DNA from: Adiantum capillus-veneris
Taxonomy: Eukaryota > Streptophyta > Polypodiopsida > Polypodiales > Pteridaceae
Length of the DNA: 64,000 nt
Direction of reading: 5' to 3'
Assembly (NCBI GenBank): GCA_014529385.2
Contig: CM043961.1
Coordinates: 15,976,478-16,040,477 of the forward strand
Made by a program: the position numbers and the translations under genes. Under the pieces are notes generated by a model. The model did not search any database. It was not told where the DNA came from and worked only from the letters and a program-made list of their open reading frames with translations. Shown here one piece after another: positions 20,942 to 31,262 of the stretch; position 1 is the first letter of the stretch; the number at the start of each line of letters is the position of its first letter.

Positions 20942-21832
20942 TCATGTGCTCTTTCTACAATGTGTCATGCCAAGAGACATGGAATGTGACTTCCTTGAAT
21001 GCATACTTTTCAGCTTTTCATGAACAATCCGCATACAACTGTGCTCATTCATGAGTGAAACGTGCTCAACGTACAGTATGTCATGCCTAAGAAAAGGGAT
21101 CACATAAAGACGCTGACGAAAATACAAGAAACGATCATGAATGAAACACTCAAATAATACGTGCGTATCAATCATGCGAACACATAATACTTCCTGTGAG
21201 GGTTCTTTGGACCTAGGCTCGACAGCCAAGATCGCTTCTTCCTGAATGATCGAATCGTCCCGTGGGGGTTCTTTGGACCTCGACTCGAAAGCCAAGATCG
21301 GTTCTTCGTGATTGATTGAATCTACAACGAGGTGAGCTTCGCTAGAAAAAGCCTCCACTAACTTATCATCCTTGTGAACAATCACATCATCTTCATACAA
21401 ATCATCATGCTTGTGAGAAATCACATCTTGATCATGCATATCATCATGCTTATCATGAACATCCAAATCATCATGCAAATCATTGTCAATCAAATCATCA
21501 TGCTTATCATTGTCAATCAAATCATCATGCTTCTCATAATCATGCAAATCCTGTGTGTCATGCTTTGGAGAAGAAGAGACTGAGAGAGTCTCCTTTCCCC
21601 AAATCTCTTGCATCTGTGCCTGAACTTGAGAATAGAGTCGCCAGAACTCTTTGTTTTGTCGGTCGCTCTGTTCTTGTATTGCTTTGGCTTCCTTCCTTGC
21701 TGCTTCTCGTTCTGCTTCTCTTTCTGTGTGTTTGCGTTCCATTTCTACTATTCTTTCTGCATTTCTGCGATCCATTTCTGCTTTTCTTTTTGCATTTCTT
21801 GCTTCGCGTTCTAACTTCCTTTCCAGAAACAT
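20942..21832 (-). CDS. Gag-like coiled-coil protein with His-Asp repeats
   Basis: 296 codons from the ATG at 21832. Residues 1-80 are a highly charged helix (ERKLEREARNAKRKAEMDRR...) typical of a coiled coil. Residues about 97-160 carry reiterated HDDL units (EKHDDLIDNDKHDDLIDN, DLHDDLDVHDKHDDMHDQ). A PILAFESRSKEP/AILAVEPRSKEP pair follows. The same frame is open upstream and begins MDTSLGGDEHERGEEE near 21967; a single TAG at 21833-21835 lies directly before the ATG. Function unknown; an RNA-binding or capsid-like role is only inferred from position in an LTR element without polymerase. Confidence 0.5.
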   Translation of the reverse strand: MFLERKLEREARNAKRKAEMDRRNAERIVEMERKHTEREAEREAARKEAKAIQEQSDRQNKEFWRLYSQVQAQMQEIWGKETLSVSSSPKHDTQDLHDYEKHDDLIDNDKHDDLIDNDLHDDLDVHDKHDDMHDQDVISHKHDDLYEDDVIVHKDDKLVEAFSSEAHLVVDSINHEEPILAFESRSKEPPRDDSIIQEEAILAVEPRSKEPSQEVLCVRMIDTHVLFECFIHDRFLYFRQRLYVIPFLRHDILYVEHVSLMNEHSCMRIVHEKLKSMHSRKSHSMSLGMTHCRKST

Positions 21833-22443
21833 CTACTTCAAAGCCTCCATAGGAGTTAGTGCAATCCTTGACGTAGATGTGGAAGGGTCAGAAAAACCTC
21901 CTTGTCGGGAAATTTCTTCTTCGCCTCTCTCATGCTCATCACCTCCAAGCGAAGTATCCATTCCGCTTCGAGTGATGACCATTCTGAAGTCGTGGGTTTT
22001 GGTGGGTTCTTGTGGTCTTGGGTTCTTAAGTTCACGAGGAACTTGGGTTCTGGGGGGTCTTGGGTCTTGGGGTTCTTGAGGTTCTTGAGGTTTTCTTTTG
22101 CTTGCAAACCGCGTTTGAGAAGGATCTTCTCTTCACCCAAGTTCTACTCCTTTCCGTGGGCGCATCCCTTGGCGGCCTTGCGCTCACACCAAGGTTGCTT
22201 TTTCCCACCTCACGTCGATTGGCCGGCCGCTAAGTGCACGGTCCGCTCTCAATGAGTGAAAAGAGACACAAGGGGAGGTTGGACAAGCCCTTCTTTCCTG
22301 GGATTCCTGGCACTCTTCAAAAACACAATTAGGAATCGACACGGCCAAGCGAACTTGGGTTCGTGCGACCGCAACAAATAAAAAAAAAAATGTGGTTCTT
22401 TCCTTGAGTGACACAGAACGCTGCCAAGGCTCTGATACCAATG

Positions 22444-22703
22444 TTAGGTGCAGCGGAATGAATGTTTGCGCTTTGCTCAAGATGAGTGCTCCGAACTGTG
22501 CTCAAGGTTCCTTTTGTTCTTATGGAAGGTAGAGCCTTCCGTTCTTAGTGAGAGAATGCTATGATCACAAACAAAGTGAATCTGGAAAATTCCCCTGATG
22601 GAATCTGATGGGAATGCTGATGATCATGCTGTGTGCAACGAGAGGATATGCATCTACACTAAGTGACTGGGCATGCACGGTCTACGAATAGACTCACAAA
22701 AGT
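22444..22703 (-). repeat. 5' LTR of the nested element, truncated and internally deleted
   Basis: Matches the start of the left LTR for about 140 bp, then jumps to text found near 20212 and stops at CACAAAAGT. Without its U3 end this copy could not drive transcription. Confidence 0.8.
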
Positions 22704-23084
22704 ATTTGTGTTGTTGTCGGCCATGACGAATGCCTGCACCTGATGTGAAAAGTGCCGGAAAAGAGGAGAAACAAAGCGGGAACAACACGTGCTATATAGC
22801 ACAAACCGTAGAAGATTGTAAGGGACCTGTTATGCTGAAAACGACACTGACAAAATTTCTACACAAAATGACTAAATAGCCTGTGCAGTACTGCCTGTAG
22901 TGGAAACGGAGGCCGAAATGAGCCTGAATCAGTAATGTGAGCAGACTAAGCTCTTCGAGCTATCCCGAAATTTTTGTCGACCTGCGAAGCTCGCCAAATC
23001 TCACAGAACTCGGAGAAAGTGAGCAGGCATGTGTTGGAGCTGTTGAATTAAGTCCGGGAGGACGTAACCTGTTCTGATACCAAT
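22704..23084 (-). other. Copia 5' leader, start of gag and Met-tRNA primer site
   Basis: On the minus strand: primer binding site TGGTATCAGAAC at about 23082-23071, a leader of about 350 nt, and the gag initiation at about 22721 (MADNNTN), immediately interrupted by the nested element. Confidence 0.75.
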
Positions 23085-23310
23085 TGTTGGAATTAGGGTT
23101 GTAAGAAAACACACACAGCTTGAAGAAGACGAAGGAAGCTCAAGGCACACAACAAAGAGTATTACTTAGTGTGCAACGGAAAGATCGATAGCCCTAGACT
23201 GAATGGGTGCATATACATGCACGAGGGGAAAAACCTCCTAGTGAGGGAAAAAATGCCCCGGCGATCCTAAGTGTGTTCACACACATCACCACCACATGTA
23301 TATGGTAACA
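23085..23310 (-). repeat. 5' LTR of the copia element
   Basis: Partner of 17177-17404. The minus-strand end CCAACA is followed by ATTGGTATCAGAAC, the standard LTR/primer-site junction. Confidence 0.92.
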
Positions 23311-23815
23311 AGTCAGTGCTTGTTTTTTCTTGACAAAGAAGATTTGTGTGCTTCTATTGCTGTTTTTCACCAGTTTGGTGCTGGTCTGTGGCTGTTATGG
23401 GCTAATTTGGAGATTTGTCTTCATCTCTTCTTGTAATAGCCTCTTCACACACAAATCTCTTCGGATACGATGGAGAAGGGTGAGGATACACTTATGCTAC
23501 TACTGGAGACAATGCTGGATATAATGGTATCTCAATTGGACGTGTTATCCTTGGATTCCTCTTCATGGACAATCAGAGGTTGAGACATTGCTTGTTTGGG
23601 ATTCTCTAGATTCTAGATATTGGCACCTCACTTCACATGGCACCTTCAAAGGATCTTATGTCCGACATGTGGAGGTATTGCTATCCCTAGAGTATGTCTA
23701 GATTCCTCTCCACGGACAAACGGAGGTTGAGCTGATGCTTATTGTTAGGGGTTGGATGCTAGATAGTGGTGCCTTATGGCATGTGGCACCTTCAAAGGAT
23801 CTATTGTAGCATGGA
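23311..23815 (+). pseudogene. Plus-strand copia fragment with duplicated protease region
   Basis: GWMLDSGALWHVAPSKDLL at about 23750-23805 is the copia protease signature (LDSGA-WH). About 143 bp upstream a more decayed version reads DSLDSRYWHLTSHGTFKG. Flanking DNA is duplicated too (ATTCCTCTTCATGGACAATC at 23560 versus ATTCCTCTCCACGGACAAAC at 23703). This is probably the right half of the element whose left part is 16680-17176. Confidence 0.6.
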
Positions 23816-25435
23816 CTACCACCGGATGGTGTCCTGTCAGTAGGTCCCTAGGATAGTCCAAGATGAGGGGAAAGCCAGACTCAACAGTCTGCGCTGTGAA
23901 GGGCGTTTGAGAAGAGGTGTGGTCAGACCAAGCTGTCTGCACCCTGATCATCCTGTATGAAGAAGGGAAGCCAGATGAAGAAGTCTGCATTGTGAAGATC
24001 CTCTAAGAAGAGGAAAGGCTAGACCAATCTGTCTGCGTCGTCTTGCCTGTATCTCCTGCCTCCAATCCTCCCGTGTCAACCAAAACAGAATCCATGCCAA
24101 CAACACCACCAAACCGCATTTCAGTGTGGCTCTCAATGTGAATGAGTTGGGAGTGGCCTGTTGTCCAGGTCGGGGGATAAGTCTGCTGTAGCCTGTAAGG
24201 TTACCAAGGGTGAGTGTAAGCAACTCTGAAGGTAGCAATCCAAATGATCAGGAGTGTAGAAGAGCAATTGCACTACCATCCAAGCCAAGCTCCGGGTGAC
24301 TCCAGATGTATTCGTGTAATGATGCCTGATCTCCCGCATCTCGCGGGTAAACTCTCCAAGAGCGTCCAAAGCACTGTAGTCCCACTCCAGTCTGTAGATC
24401 CAAGCAGTGAACTTGTCCAAGAAGAGATCCAAGATCCTCTCCCAAAGTCCATGTAGATGCTCCTGTGTAAGCAAGTGATGTGACGTGTCGAGGTCAAGTG
24501 GTAAGTGTTCGTCCACCCAAGATGGTGGTTTCTTCTTTGGGAATGTCGGAATCCCATATGCCATGAGCATGGCCATATCTCGTGTGAACTCCTCTAATGA
24601 GTGCATAGGTGTGTCCATAGCAAACCACAAGTCACCACCCCTGTGGAGTGCGCACTCCACCCCGTGTGGAGTGCACAACCACCGAATGATGGTTGGAATA
24701 AATAGATCTCCCAAGGATCGTACGCCTGTAGATGATCAAGCCGATCTCGAAGATACCGTGTAATGCAGCAGTCATTGAGAGACCGCATGGGCCACCATCG
24801 GATGGTGTCCTGGTAGGAGGTAACTTCATCTTCTGTGAAAAACACAAGCCATATGGCTGATGTCCACCCATAAACGCAACTGCGTGGTGATGAAAACATT
24901 GCTGTCCAGCGATTTTCAGTGTGCTCATACACTCTTGTCAGGGTCCGGAGCGGTGCAGAGGGTGTGGGGCACTGGGGAGGGTTTATCTTTGTGTGCACAG
25001 CCGTTGGAGGGCTGAAAAGAGAGAAAAAAGAGCAGGTATATATGGCTGAAATCTGTAGTAGATGAAGAGGATTCTCGCGGGCAATGCACCAAATGCAAAA
25101 CCGGGAAGAAAGGCAAGATCCGAATGGGTATGGCTAGCACTCCCCCTCTGTTGCAAAAACGCTGGCCTGCTGTCCTGAAAACGCAGGTGGAGCAAAGGGT
25201 TTTCTGGCGACGGAAATGTCCTAGAAGTTTATCGCTGGCAGCCAGGAAGTGATCGGCAGGTGTAGGAGCAAAAAATCGCAGGTGGAGAAGGTCCTCCGCG
25301 ATGAAAACTCTCCAAGTTCCATCGCTTGCCTGGCTTTTGCAAAACGCTGGCAGATCTGTAGAAAACGATGTTGATTTGATCCCTTGGAGGAGAACCTCAT
25401 GCTGATGGGAAGTGCTGGTCCCATGGAGAGCTTGA
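23816..25435 (-). pseudogene. Coding remnant of a minus-strand LTR element, unrecognised gag-like protein
   Basis: Two long overlapping minus-strand frames (24998-24594 and 24714-24133) read as one protein with a frameshift near 24690. It is Trp-, His- and Leu-rich (ENRWTAMFSSPRSCVYGW, DTIRWWPMRSLNDCC, then FTRDMAMLMAYGIPTFPKKK and LWERILDLFLDKFTAWIYRL). I do not recognise a domain. Position next to a primer site at 25436-25449 suggests a gag or an additional leader ORF. Repeats of CCAGAC-AGTCTGC and AGGGGAAGCC appear in 23870-24030. Confidence 0.45.
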
Positions 25436-25449
25436 AGCTGCTAATACCA

Positions 25450-25470
25450 TGCGAGGGTGCACGTGTGGGG

Positions 25471-25533
<63 letters not shown>

Positions 25534-26178
25534 ACACAAACGCTGCTGTAGGGGAAGAGAGGGCGATCAGCCCCCTTGACTACCAGAGCATAAGACCTGT
25601 ACAAAGTAATGTCAGACTATGTGAAATGGGTACCCCCCTGGCCTCATATATATGAGTGCCCAAGGGAGTCCATATTGGGTGGCCGGACAAAAGTGCAACC
25701 TATACATGGGTGGCCAGCCCGGAGACATACAAGCCGTATAAGTATGCCGTAGACCTATGTGAAGCAGCAGAGTGGTGTAAACCTAACAGGTCTCTCAAGG
25801 GCTCTGCTCTAAGAGAGGGGATAAGCTTGGCCTCTTGGGGAGACGAGTCCTCACATAGTCTAGGGGAAACTAGTGACAAAAGCGTCTGCCCTAGGAGTAT
25901 GGGTGCAATTGAAGTCTTTGTCGTCTCCTTCCCTTTCGCATTTAGTTTGTATATATCTTTTTCTACTTTGTTTTGGGTAGACAACAAAGGTACCCTACTA
26001 AAACAAAACAAAAAACTCATGTGCAATCAAAGGGTATGCAACTAGTCTAAAGTGCGTGGACATGCACGGCGTGCGTACAGGCTCACAAAGGTGTTGGAAC
26101 ACTTCCTAGGCTATCCTAAACCCTAGAAGTAGGAGTTAGCTTGTCCACATGCACATAGAGTTAGATGTGCACATGACA
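25450..26178 (-). mobile_element. LTR of the minus-strand element (about 729 bp)
   Basis: On the minus strand it begins TGTCATGTGCACATC at 26178 and ends CTCGCA at 25450, followed at once by TGGTATTAGCAGC, a near match to the Met-tRNA primer site. A (GA)n tract is at 25480-25530 and a TATA-like CTCATATATATGAG at about 25643. The first about 130 nt resemble the start of the LTR at 19226-20441, so the families are related. The partner LTR was not found. Confidence 0.65.
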
Positions 26179-27004
26179 TCTAATGTCGAACATGTAGAGA
26201 CGTTGCGGTTCCATCTTTATTGGCGGAAATTATACTTGGTCATAGTGAGGGCTTCTGCCCAAGCAACCTCTACATCAACAACGAGTTCCATAGAACCACC
26301 AGAAATTTTGTACAAGCGTCATCTAAGACCTCTTGGTATTCTTGTAGTACTTTGTAGTCCTAGCTGCGGTAGCAAGTGCTACAGCTTCTGAGAGCTAGTG
26401 CTTTGCTCACATAGTGTCTTCTCTTGCTGAATCTTTGTCACCAAGCCTTGGAGCTGCAGGTTCTCCAGTGGCTTGGGTGGTAATGAATGCTCTCTCCACC
26501 AAGCGGGTAGAGCAGCCAGTAGAAGCATACATTGCAACACATGGCATGGGAATGTATGAATGGAGTGGGACAACTCTTCTTGTGTCCGTCACCATTCTCA
26601 CCTTTTACAGAAGGAGCCAGTGCCAATTAGGTCTGAGATAGATTTCTTTCACTTCAGCTTTTCATTGTCTCTTGCTGGAGATTGCTATAGGTAATAGAGG
26701 AGCAAGAGTGATGAGTCTGGTTGTAGGAAGATGTTGTCAGGCTTCCTATTGCCAATTATCTTTTTGTTCTACAGTTGAAGATGGTTTAGCTCAAAGTTAT
26801 TCACATAGACCACATTGACATCATTATCACTCTTCGTATGTCTCTTCACAGACTCTCCAGATCACTTAACAGTAGGCTACTAGGTTGTTTTGGCTACATG
26901 GTGATTGGAGTGTCTACTCTGGCTTGTCAAGACTAATACAAGTTATTTGGTTCTGTTTCCATCGTGAAGAGTTTCGATGTCTCTATTGGGGAGTGGGTAC
27001 TTCA
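26179..27004. other. No recognisable gene
   Basis: Short open frames exist on both strands but none resembles a known family, and none has a consistent frame over its length. The start (TCTAATGTCGAACATGTAGAG) is similar to 23653-23675, hinting that the LTR element inserted into the copia-like fragment. Confidence 0.35.
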
Positions 27005-27290
27005 GTGTACAATTAAAGACATCCAAGGAAGCAGGGTTGTTCCTGTGTAAATTCATAGAGTTTCCGCAAGCTATTGGCTTTTTGGCTGGATGGACGCAGG
27101 ATATGGATGGGGGAGAGGATGCTTGAGTGTACAATTGAAGACATCCGATGCTTGAGTGTACAATTAAAGACATCCAAGGAAGCAGGGTTGGTCCTGTGTA
27201 AATTCATAGAGTTTCTGCAAGCTATTGGCTTCTTGGCTGGATGAACGGAGGATATGGATGTTCCCCTTGCTTGTAGAATGTAGGAGATCA
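27005..27290. repeat. Tandem duplication, 152-bp period
   Basis: GTGTACAATTAAAGACATCC with about 100 bp downstream occurs at 27005 and 27157; a short third copy of the first 20 bp is at about 27127. No coding. Confidence 0.85.
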
Positions 27291-27400
27291 GAGAGAATGA
27301 AGCCTGGAGTAATAGGTCTTTGACTGTCCTGCATATAGGATACACGCTGTTGGAAATTTGTTGATGCTCTTTGTATTTTCGATCATAAGATTTCTGCATG

Positions 27401-27401
27401 T

Positions 27402-27449
<48 letters not shown>
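27401..27449 (+). repeat. (GA)n microsatellite
   Basis: About 49 bp of AG just upstream of the WD40 exon relic. Confidence 0.95.
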
Positions 27450-27452
<3 letters not shown>

Positions 27453-27477
27453 TTTCAGTGACTCAAGAAATCTACAG

Positions 27478-27671
27478 GATCTTTGGCATGGAGTGGAAGT
27501 GGAGATGGGTCTATCTTGGTTCATGATCTGATAAGTGGCAAGTGCTTGTATGGTTTGGGGGCGTCGGCCAACGGAGCTGTTCGCTGCATAGGCATGACCG
27601 TGGCTCACCAACAAGACTACCTCATATGCACTGGTGATGATGGAAATGTCATGATGTACACAAAACCATGA
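27478..27671 (+). pseudogene. WD40-repeat exon fragment
   Basis: The frame reads GSLAWSGSGDGSILVHDL, GKCLYGLGASANGAVRCIG and LICTGDDGNVMMYTKP, then stop. This is one to one-and-a-half WD40 blades of a beta-propeller, matching the C-terminal end of a plant WD40 protein. An in-frame stop lies shortly upstream, and AAATCTACAG just before it looks like a 3' splice site, so this may be a terminal exon. No neighbouring exon was found in the repeats around it, so a captured or orphaned gene fragment is likelier than a working gene. Text is well preserved, implying recent origin or constraint. Confidence 0.65.
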
Positions 27672-28077
27672 TACCACACTTTGGACTTCAAACACAGTCA
27701 AGGTGAAGAACTTGCTACATAAACAGAGCTGAGCAAGCATTGGTAGCCCTTTTCAAAACAATGAAGAATGCCTCAAAACTTAAAGAAATCAATCTGGCAC
27801 AAGTTTGCTTGAAAAGTACTACAGGGAAGTGACCAAATCAATTTATCAACCCTTTACTTATCAGGAACATGACCAATGCTATTACGCAATTTGGCTATGC
27901 TGGTGTGTGCAAGTGCATTTTAATTTGAGAAGTGTCAATCTATAGAGCAAACAAAAAAATTAGAAGGGTTATGTGATTGCATGACTATCACAAGAGCCAG
28001 GCAGTTGGACATAATGCACCTATATAAAGTTTTCAATATGAGCAACACCTCCACTGAGAAATGTTAATGATTCAGTG
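27672..28077. other. No recognisable feature
   Basis: AT-rich sequence without coding or repeat structure that I can identify. If the WD40 exon is real, its 3' UTR would lie here. Confidence 0.4.
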
Positions 28078-28315
28078 GACACAAACAAAGTGAATAAACA
28101 TTGTGAATGGAAGTGCATGAGACTGAGAGATAGAGAAGAGAATACGACACCAGAGACGTTGTAAAACCCTCCTCCGAAGGGCCCACTCTCTATGGCGAGA
28201 GCGGTCTACTTATGATTGGACTTGCCGACGAGGTTGACGACGATGAGGACGACGACGAGACGGGCTGAAATCTGAAAACGCCAAGGGCTGAAATCTGCAA
28301 ATCTTGTATCTGCTG
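28078..28315 (-). mobile_element. Fragment of the nested-element LTR family
   Basis: Matches parts of 19340-19600: GAGACTGAGAGATAGAG, GACGTTGTAAAACCCTCC, the CCACTCTC and GCGGTCTACTTATGATT sections, then GGCTGAAATCTGC repeats. Both ends are truncated. Confidence 0.8.
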
Positions 28316-29279
28316 AATTTTGACTCTATGTCGATGACGATGTCGATTTCCCTGCCCACTGACCACACTAACCTTATTCTTCATATACCAAAGAATAAGG
28401 AGCTCTTCACATCTTGGAGGGTGGCTTTTGAGGTCGCAATGCAGGGGTTCCATTGTTCAGAGGGTAGCCAAAGCAATAACATTATGGTGACTCTAGAAAA
28501 ATCATATATTAAAGGAGGATTTGGAAGGTCATCGCCTAATTATGCTCATTGCAAAATTGAAGGACATTGCACATGCATATCTAAAAACCTTGGAGGAAAA
28601 TGTTTCAAGGACAAAGGTTTCCTTAGCTATAGCTTGTCGGCTTTTTTAGAAAAACTATGAGCGTGGCATTTAGTGTCATTTTCTCATGGAGATGAAATTC
28701 TGAAGTTTAGAGTGACCGGCAGGTATGGTATGGCATGGTCTAAGGGTTGCTATGGGTGCTATATAGCACATGCCTCCCTGCCATGCAATAAAGTATGAGC
28801 CATATAGCACACATCTTTATAATGTGTGATGTATGTATTATACCTAATGCTATATATCATGTGTGATGTATGTGCTATACCTAATGCTATGTTGTTGCTT
28901 GATCTAGGGTGTAGAGTATTTGAGGTATATGTTATATAGGAGAAATCCCAAAATCCGAGCAAACCTAATCGATCAAAACCAAAAAATGGGCAAAACCCCT
29001 TATCATTTTTTGAGACTCGTTTGTGGCATAGCCATTGCACATCACTAGGCTTTTTGTAAAATGGGAACACATCCATCGTATAGTTCTCTGACAAAAAGAA
29101 ATCTAGAGTTGATTGTTTGCTTGCATGATAAGATTAAGTAGGAGAGATTCTTTGCAAACACATATAACGTATGCTAATAGAAACATTTTACGTATGCTCA
29201 AACTTCTTTGAGTAGACATGTGTGCATGTAATTTTGATAACTTATTGATTTGAACGCCTTTATGCTCTACAAAAGAAAC
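28316..29279. other. Unrecognised sequence with a small tandem duplication
   Basis: A plus-strand frame of about 118 codons (28304-28660) is open but not recognised. At 28820-28895 TGTGTGATGTATGT plus ATTATACCTAATGCTAT or GCTATACCTAATGCTAT is repeated twice. Nothing else. Confidence 0.35.
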
Positions 29280-29830
29280 CCATCACAAATCCTTAACACA
29301 TGCCTCTAGCCATCCACATTGGTCAAGGACACATGTCCCTAGCCATCCATAGCAGTGTGGATGGCTTATCAGGGGTAGGTGCTTTCAATAATCCCATACC
29401 TGTCTCTATCCATCCACACCAACATGGATGGCTAGGGGTAGCTGATGGACCTCAGTAAACTAAAATATATTTTTTGCATGGGAAGGTGCTCACGTGAGTA
29501 TACAAAAATAAAATTTTCACACACCATCCACGCATAGCTAGGGACCGGTGCTCAACCTCCAAAAAAGGAATTTTCAGTAGGGACAATGTGCTTGATGTGA
29601 GTAAACTAAGAATTTTTTTTTGCAAGTCATCCATGCCAGTGTGGATGGCTAGGGGCAACTGATTTTCATAATCCAACAATGCCTTTAACGGTGCCACAAG
29701 GAGAGGTGCTTGACATGGGTAAACTAAACGGATTTTTAAAACAACCAATCCATGCTAGGGGCAATTGCTTTCACTAATCCAACAATGCTTTGAACCTACC
29801 TTCAACAACCTACCTTTAGCCATACGTGGA
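29280..29830. repeat. Dispersed inverted motif block (CCATCCAC/GTGGATGG)
   Basis: TAGCCATCCA occurs repeatedly in 29300-29350, and GTGGATGGCTAGGGG-type text near 29350, 29430 and 29641, with related versions to 29830. Adjacent copies lie in opposite orientation, for example CCATCCACACC/ACATGGATGG at 29410-29440, so hairpins could form. Likely relic of a small repeat family. Confidence 0.55.
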
Positions 29831-30040
29831 TGACTAGAAAAGGTGCTTTCAAGGGACCAAATTCCGCATGCTTGTGACAAATTTCTTTTAGAGTTTATTA
29901 TAGCTCTAACTGCCATCCATGGCATCCGAGAGAGCTACTGCATGCAACTTCAATATCATCGGCTCAGACACAAGAAGATGTAGAAATTTTCTCATGTAGG
30001 AAAACAGAGTCTTTTTCAATGTTTTTCATACGATGCATAG

Positions 30041-30178
30041 CATCATGAGCTTCTGCTCGAGAGGCACCACATACCTAGCTAGGTACGATTGGAGGCAGGG
30101 AACCACTGGCCCGACGGTCCTCTGCTTCCAATCATACCTAGCTAGGTATGTAGTGCCTCCCTCAGAGAAGCTCATGAT
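30041..30178. repeat. Long inverted repeat (about 60-bp arms, about 20-bp loop)
   Basis: ATCATGAGCTTCT...CATACCTAGCTAGGTACG...GGAGGCAG (30041-30100) is the reverse complement, about 85% matched, of 30118-30178. Each arm contains the near-perfect palindrome CATACCTAGCTAGGTATG. The right arm is also the first unit of the tandem array that follows. Confidence 0.8.
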
Positions 30179-30690
30179 GTTGAGGTAAGTCACAATGTGG
30201 GAATTATTGTGAGAATTTGTCCAAAACTTCTTGTGAGAGAGCATGAGTTGTCGTGCACGCACCAACCTAGTACGTACATGAGAGATCAAAGACAGGAAGG
30301 GGACCCAGCGGTCCCCTGCCCCCAATCATACTTAGCTAGGTATGCAATGCCTCCCTCACAGAAGCTCATGATGTTGAGGTAAGTCACAATGTGGGAATTT
30401 GTCCAAAACTTCTTGTGAGAGCCTGAGTCACCGTGCACGCACCAACCTAGTACGTGTGTGAGAGATCAAAGACAGGAAGGGGGCTCAACGGTCCCCTACC
30501 TCCAATCGTACCTAGCTAGTTATGCAGTGCCTCCCTCACAGAAGCTCATGATGTTGAGGTAACTCACAATGTGGGAATTATTGTGAGAATTTGTCGAAAA
30601 CTTCTTGTGAGAGAGCCTGAGAGACTAAGTCGTCGTGCACGCACCAACCTAGTACGTATGTGAGAGATCAAAGACAGGAAGGGGTTGCTC
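30118..30690 (+). repeat. Tandem array, three units of 180-195 bp
   Basis: GAAGCTCATGATGTTGAGG occurs at 30167, 30361 and 30541. Each is followed by CAATGTGGGAATT, CCAAAACTTCTTGTGAGAG or a close variant, CGTGCACGCACCAACC and AGATCAAAGACAGGAAGGGG. The units also include CCTAGCTAGGTATGCA/T. No coding frame. Confidence 0.88.
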
Positions 30691-31262
30691 GTGTTCTTGA
30701 AAACCTGACTCCAGCCTTCAGGGCTACAGACGACACAAGTATAAGTACCTCATCAAGGTTCCAATAGACCTCATCAAGGTTCCAAATCTTAGTGATAGTT
30801 TGCGTTGCAGCTTCTCAAGAACGGATGCATACAACCCTGCCAATGCATTACCACTGTACGTAGGCTCCACGATTTGCCCGCGCATGGAAGATGCACGTGC
30901 CCGTTGCCATTGGCTTGTTATTTTACCTTGCTGAAGGTGGCTACAATAAGTGGTTCTAGTTGTGGCCCTTGGGTCATGCATACTAGCTATTAGAAGGGGT
31001 ACCTCGTTGGCTCACGCCTTTTCATGAACTACAAAATTCATTTCAACTTTGTTTGGGATTGGTTCAACACTTAAATCTTTTTTTTTTCCGACGCACCATA
31101 GGACTCACAAAGGGAGGCGCTTATTTGATCCTTGCAAAAAGCCTCTAGCTCCGCAGGAGAGAGTTTATTTTTACCTTTGTAAATTTCTTTCTCCTTGGTC
31201 TTGTTGCTGTTGTTGTTTGAATTACCTTGGGAAGAGTTTTGAACATTGTTCTCCCTCTTGAT
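30691..31262 (-). other. Downstream tail of the gypsy gag region; little structure
   Basis: Minus-strand text near 31050-31260 is lysine/arginine-rich and may be decayed nucleocapsid. Nothing is recognisable from 30691 to 31040. Confidence 0.35.

Larger units (their letters stand above)
19226..22703 (-). mobile_element. Nested non-autonomous LTR element with coiled-coil ORF
   Basis: The left LTR is 19226-20441 (plus strand TGTTAGGTGCAG...GTCACGTGACA). The truncated right LTR is 22444 to about 22703. The primer site TGGTATCAGAGCC lies on the minus strand just inside the right LTR (22443 downward). A polypurine tract, AAAAGGAGGGA on the minus strand, abuts the left LTR. Inside there are only gag-like frames; no protease, RT or integrase is seen. 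Insertion occurred in the copia element and was accompanied by loss of the host element's gag, protease and most of its integrase. Confidence 0.85.
17177..23310 (-). mobile_element. Ty1/copia element, minus strand, internally gutted
   Basis: Two matching LTRs of about 228 and 226 bp (17177-17404 and 23085-23310, ends TGTTGG...GGTAACA) enclose the element. The primer site ATTGGTATCAGAACAGG (minus strand, 23084 downward), complementary to initiator Met tRNA, sits directly inside the right LTR and fixes the orientation. Gag begins near 22721 (MADNNTN) but is cut off after a few codons by a nested element. Only the integrase tail, pieces of reverse transcriptase and RNase H survive on the left. 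Flanking pentamers (GATCA and AGTCA) do not match, so no target duplication is claimed. Confidence 0.9.

Noticed and set aside
17172..23315. Target-site duplication of the copia element
   Set aside because: Flanking pentamers GATCA and AGTCA do not match; not claimed.
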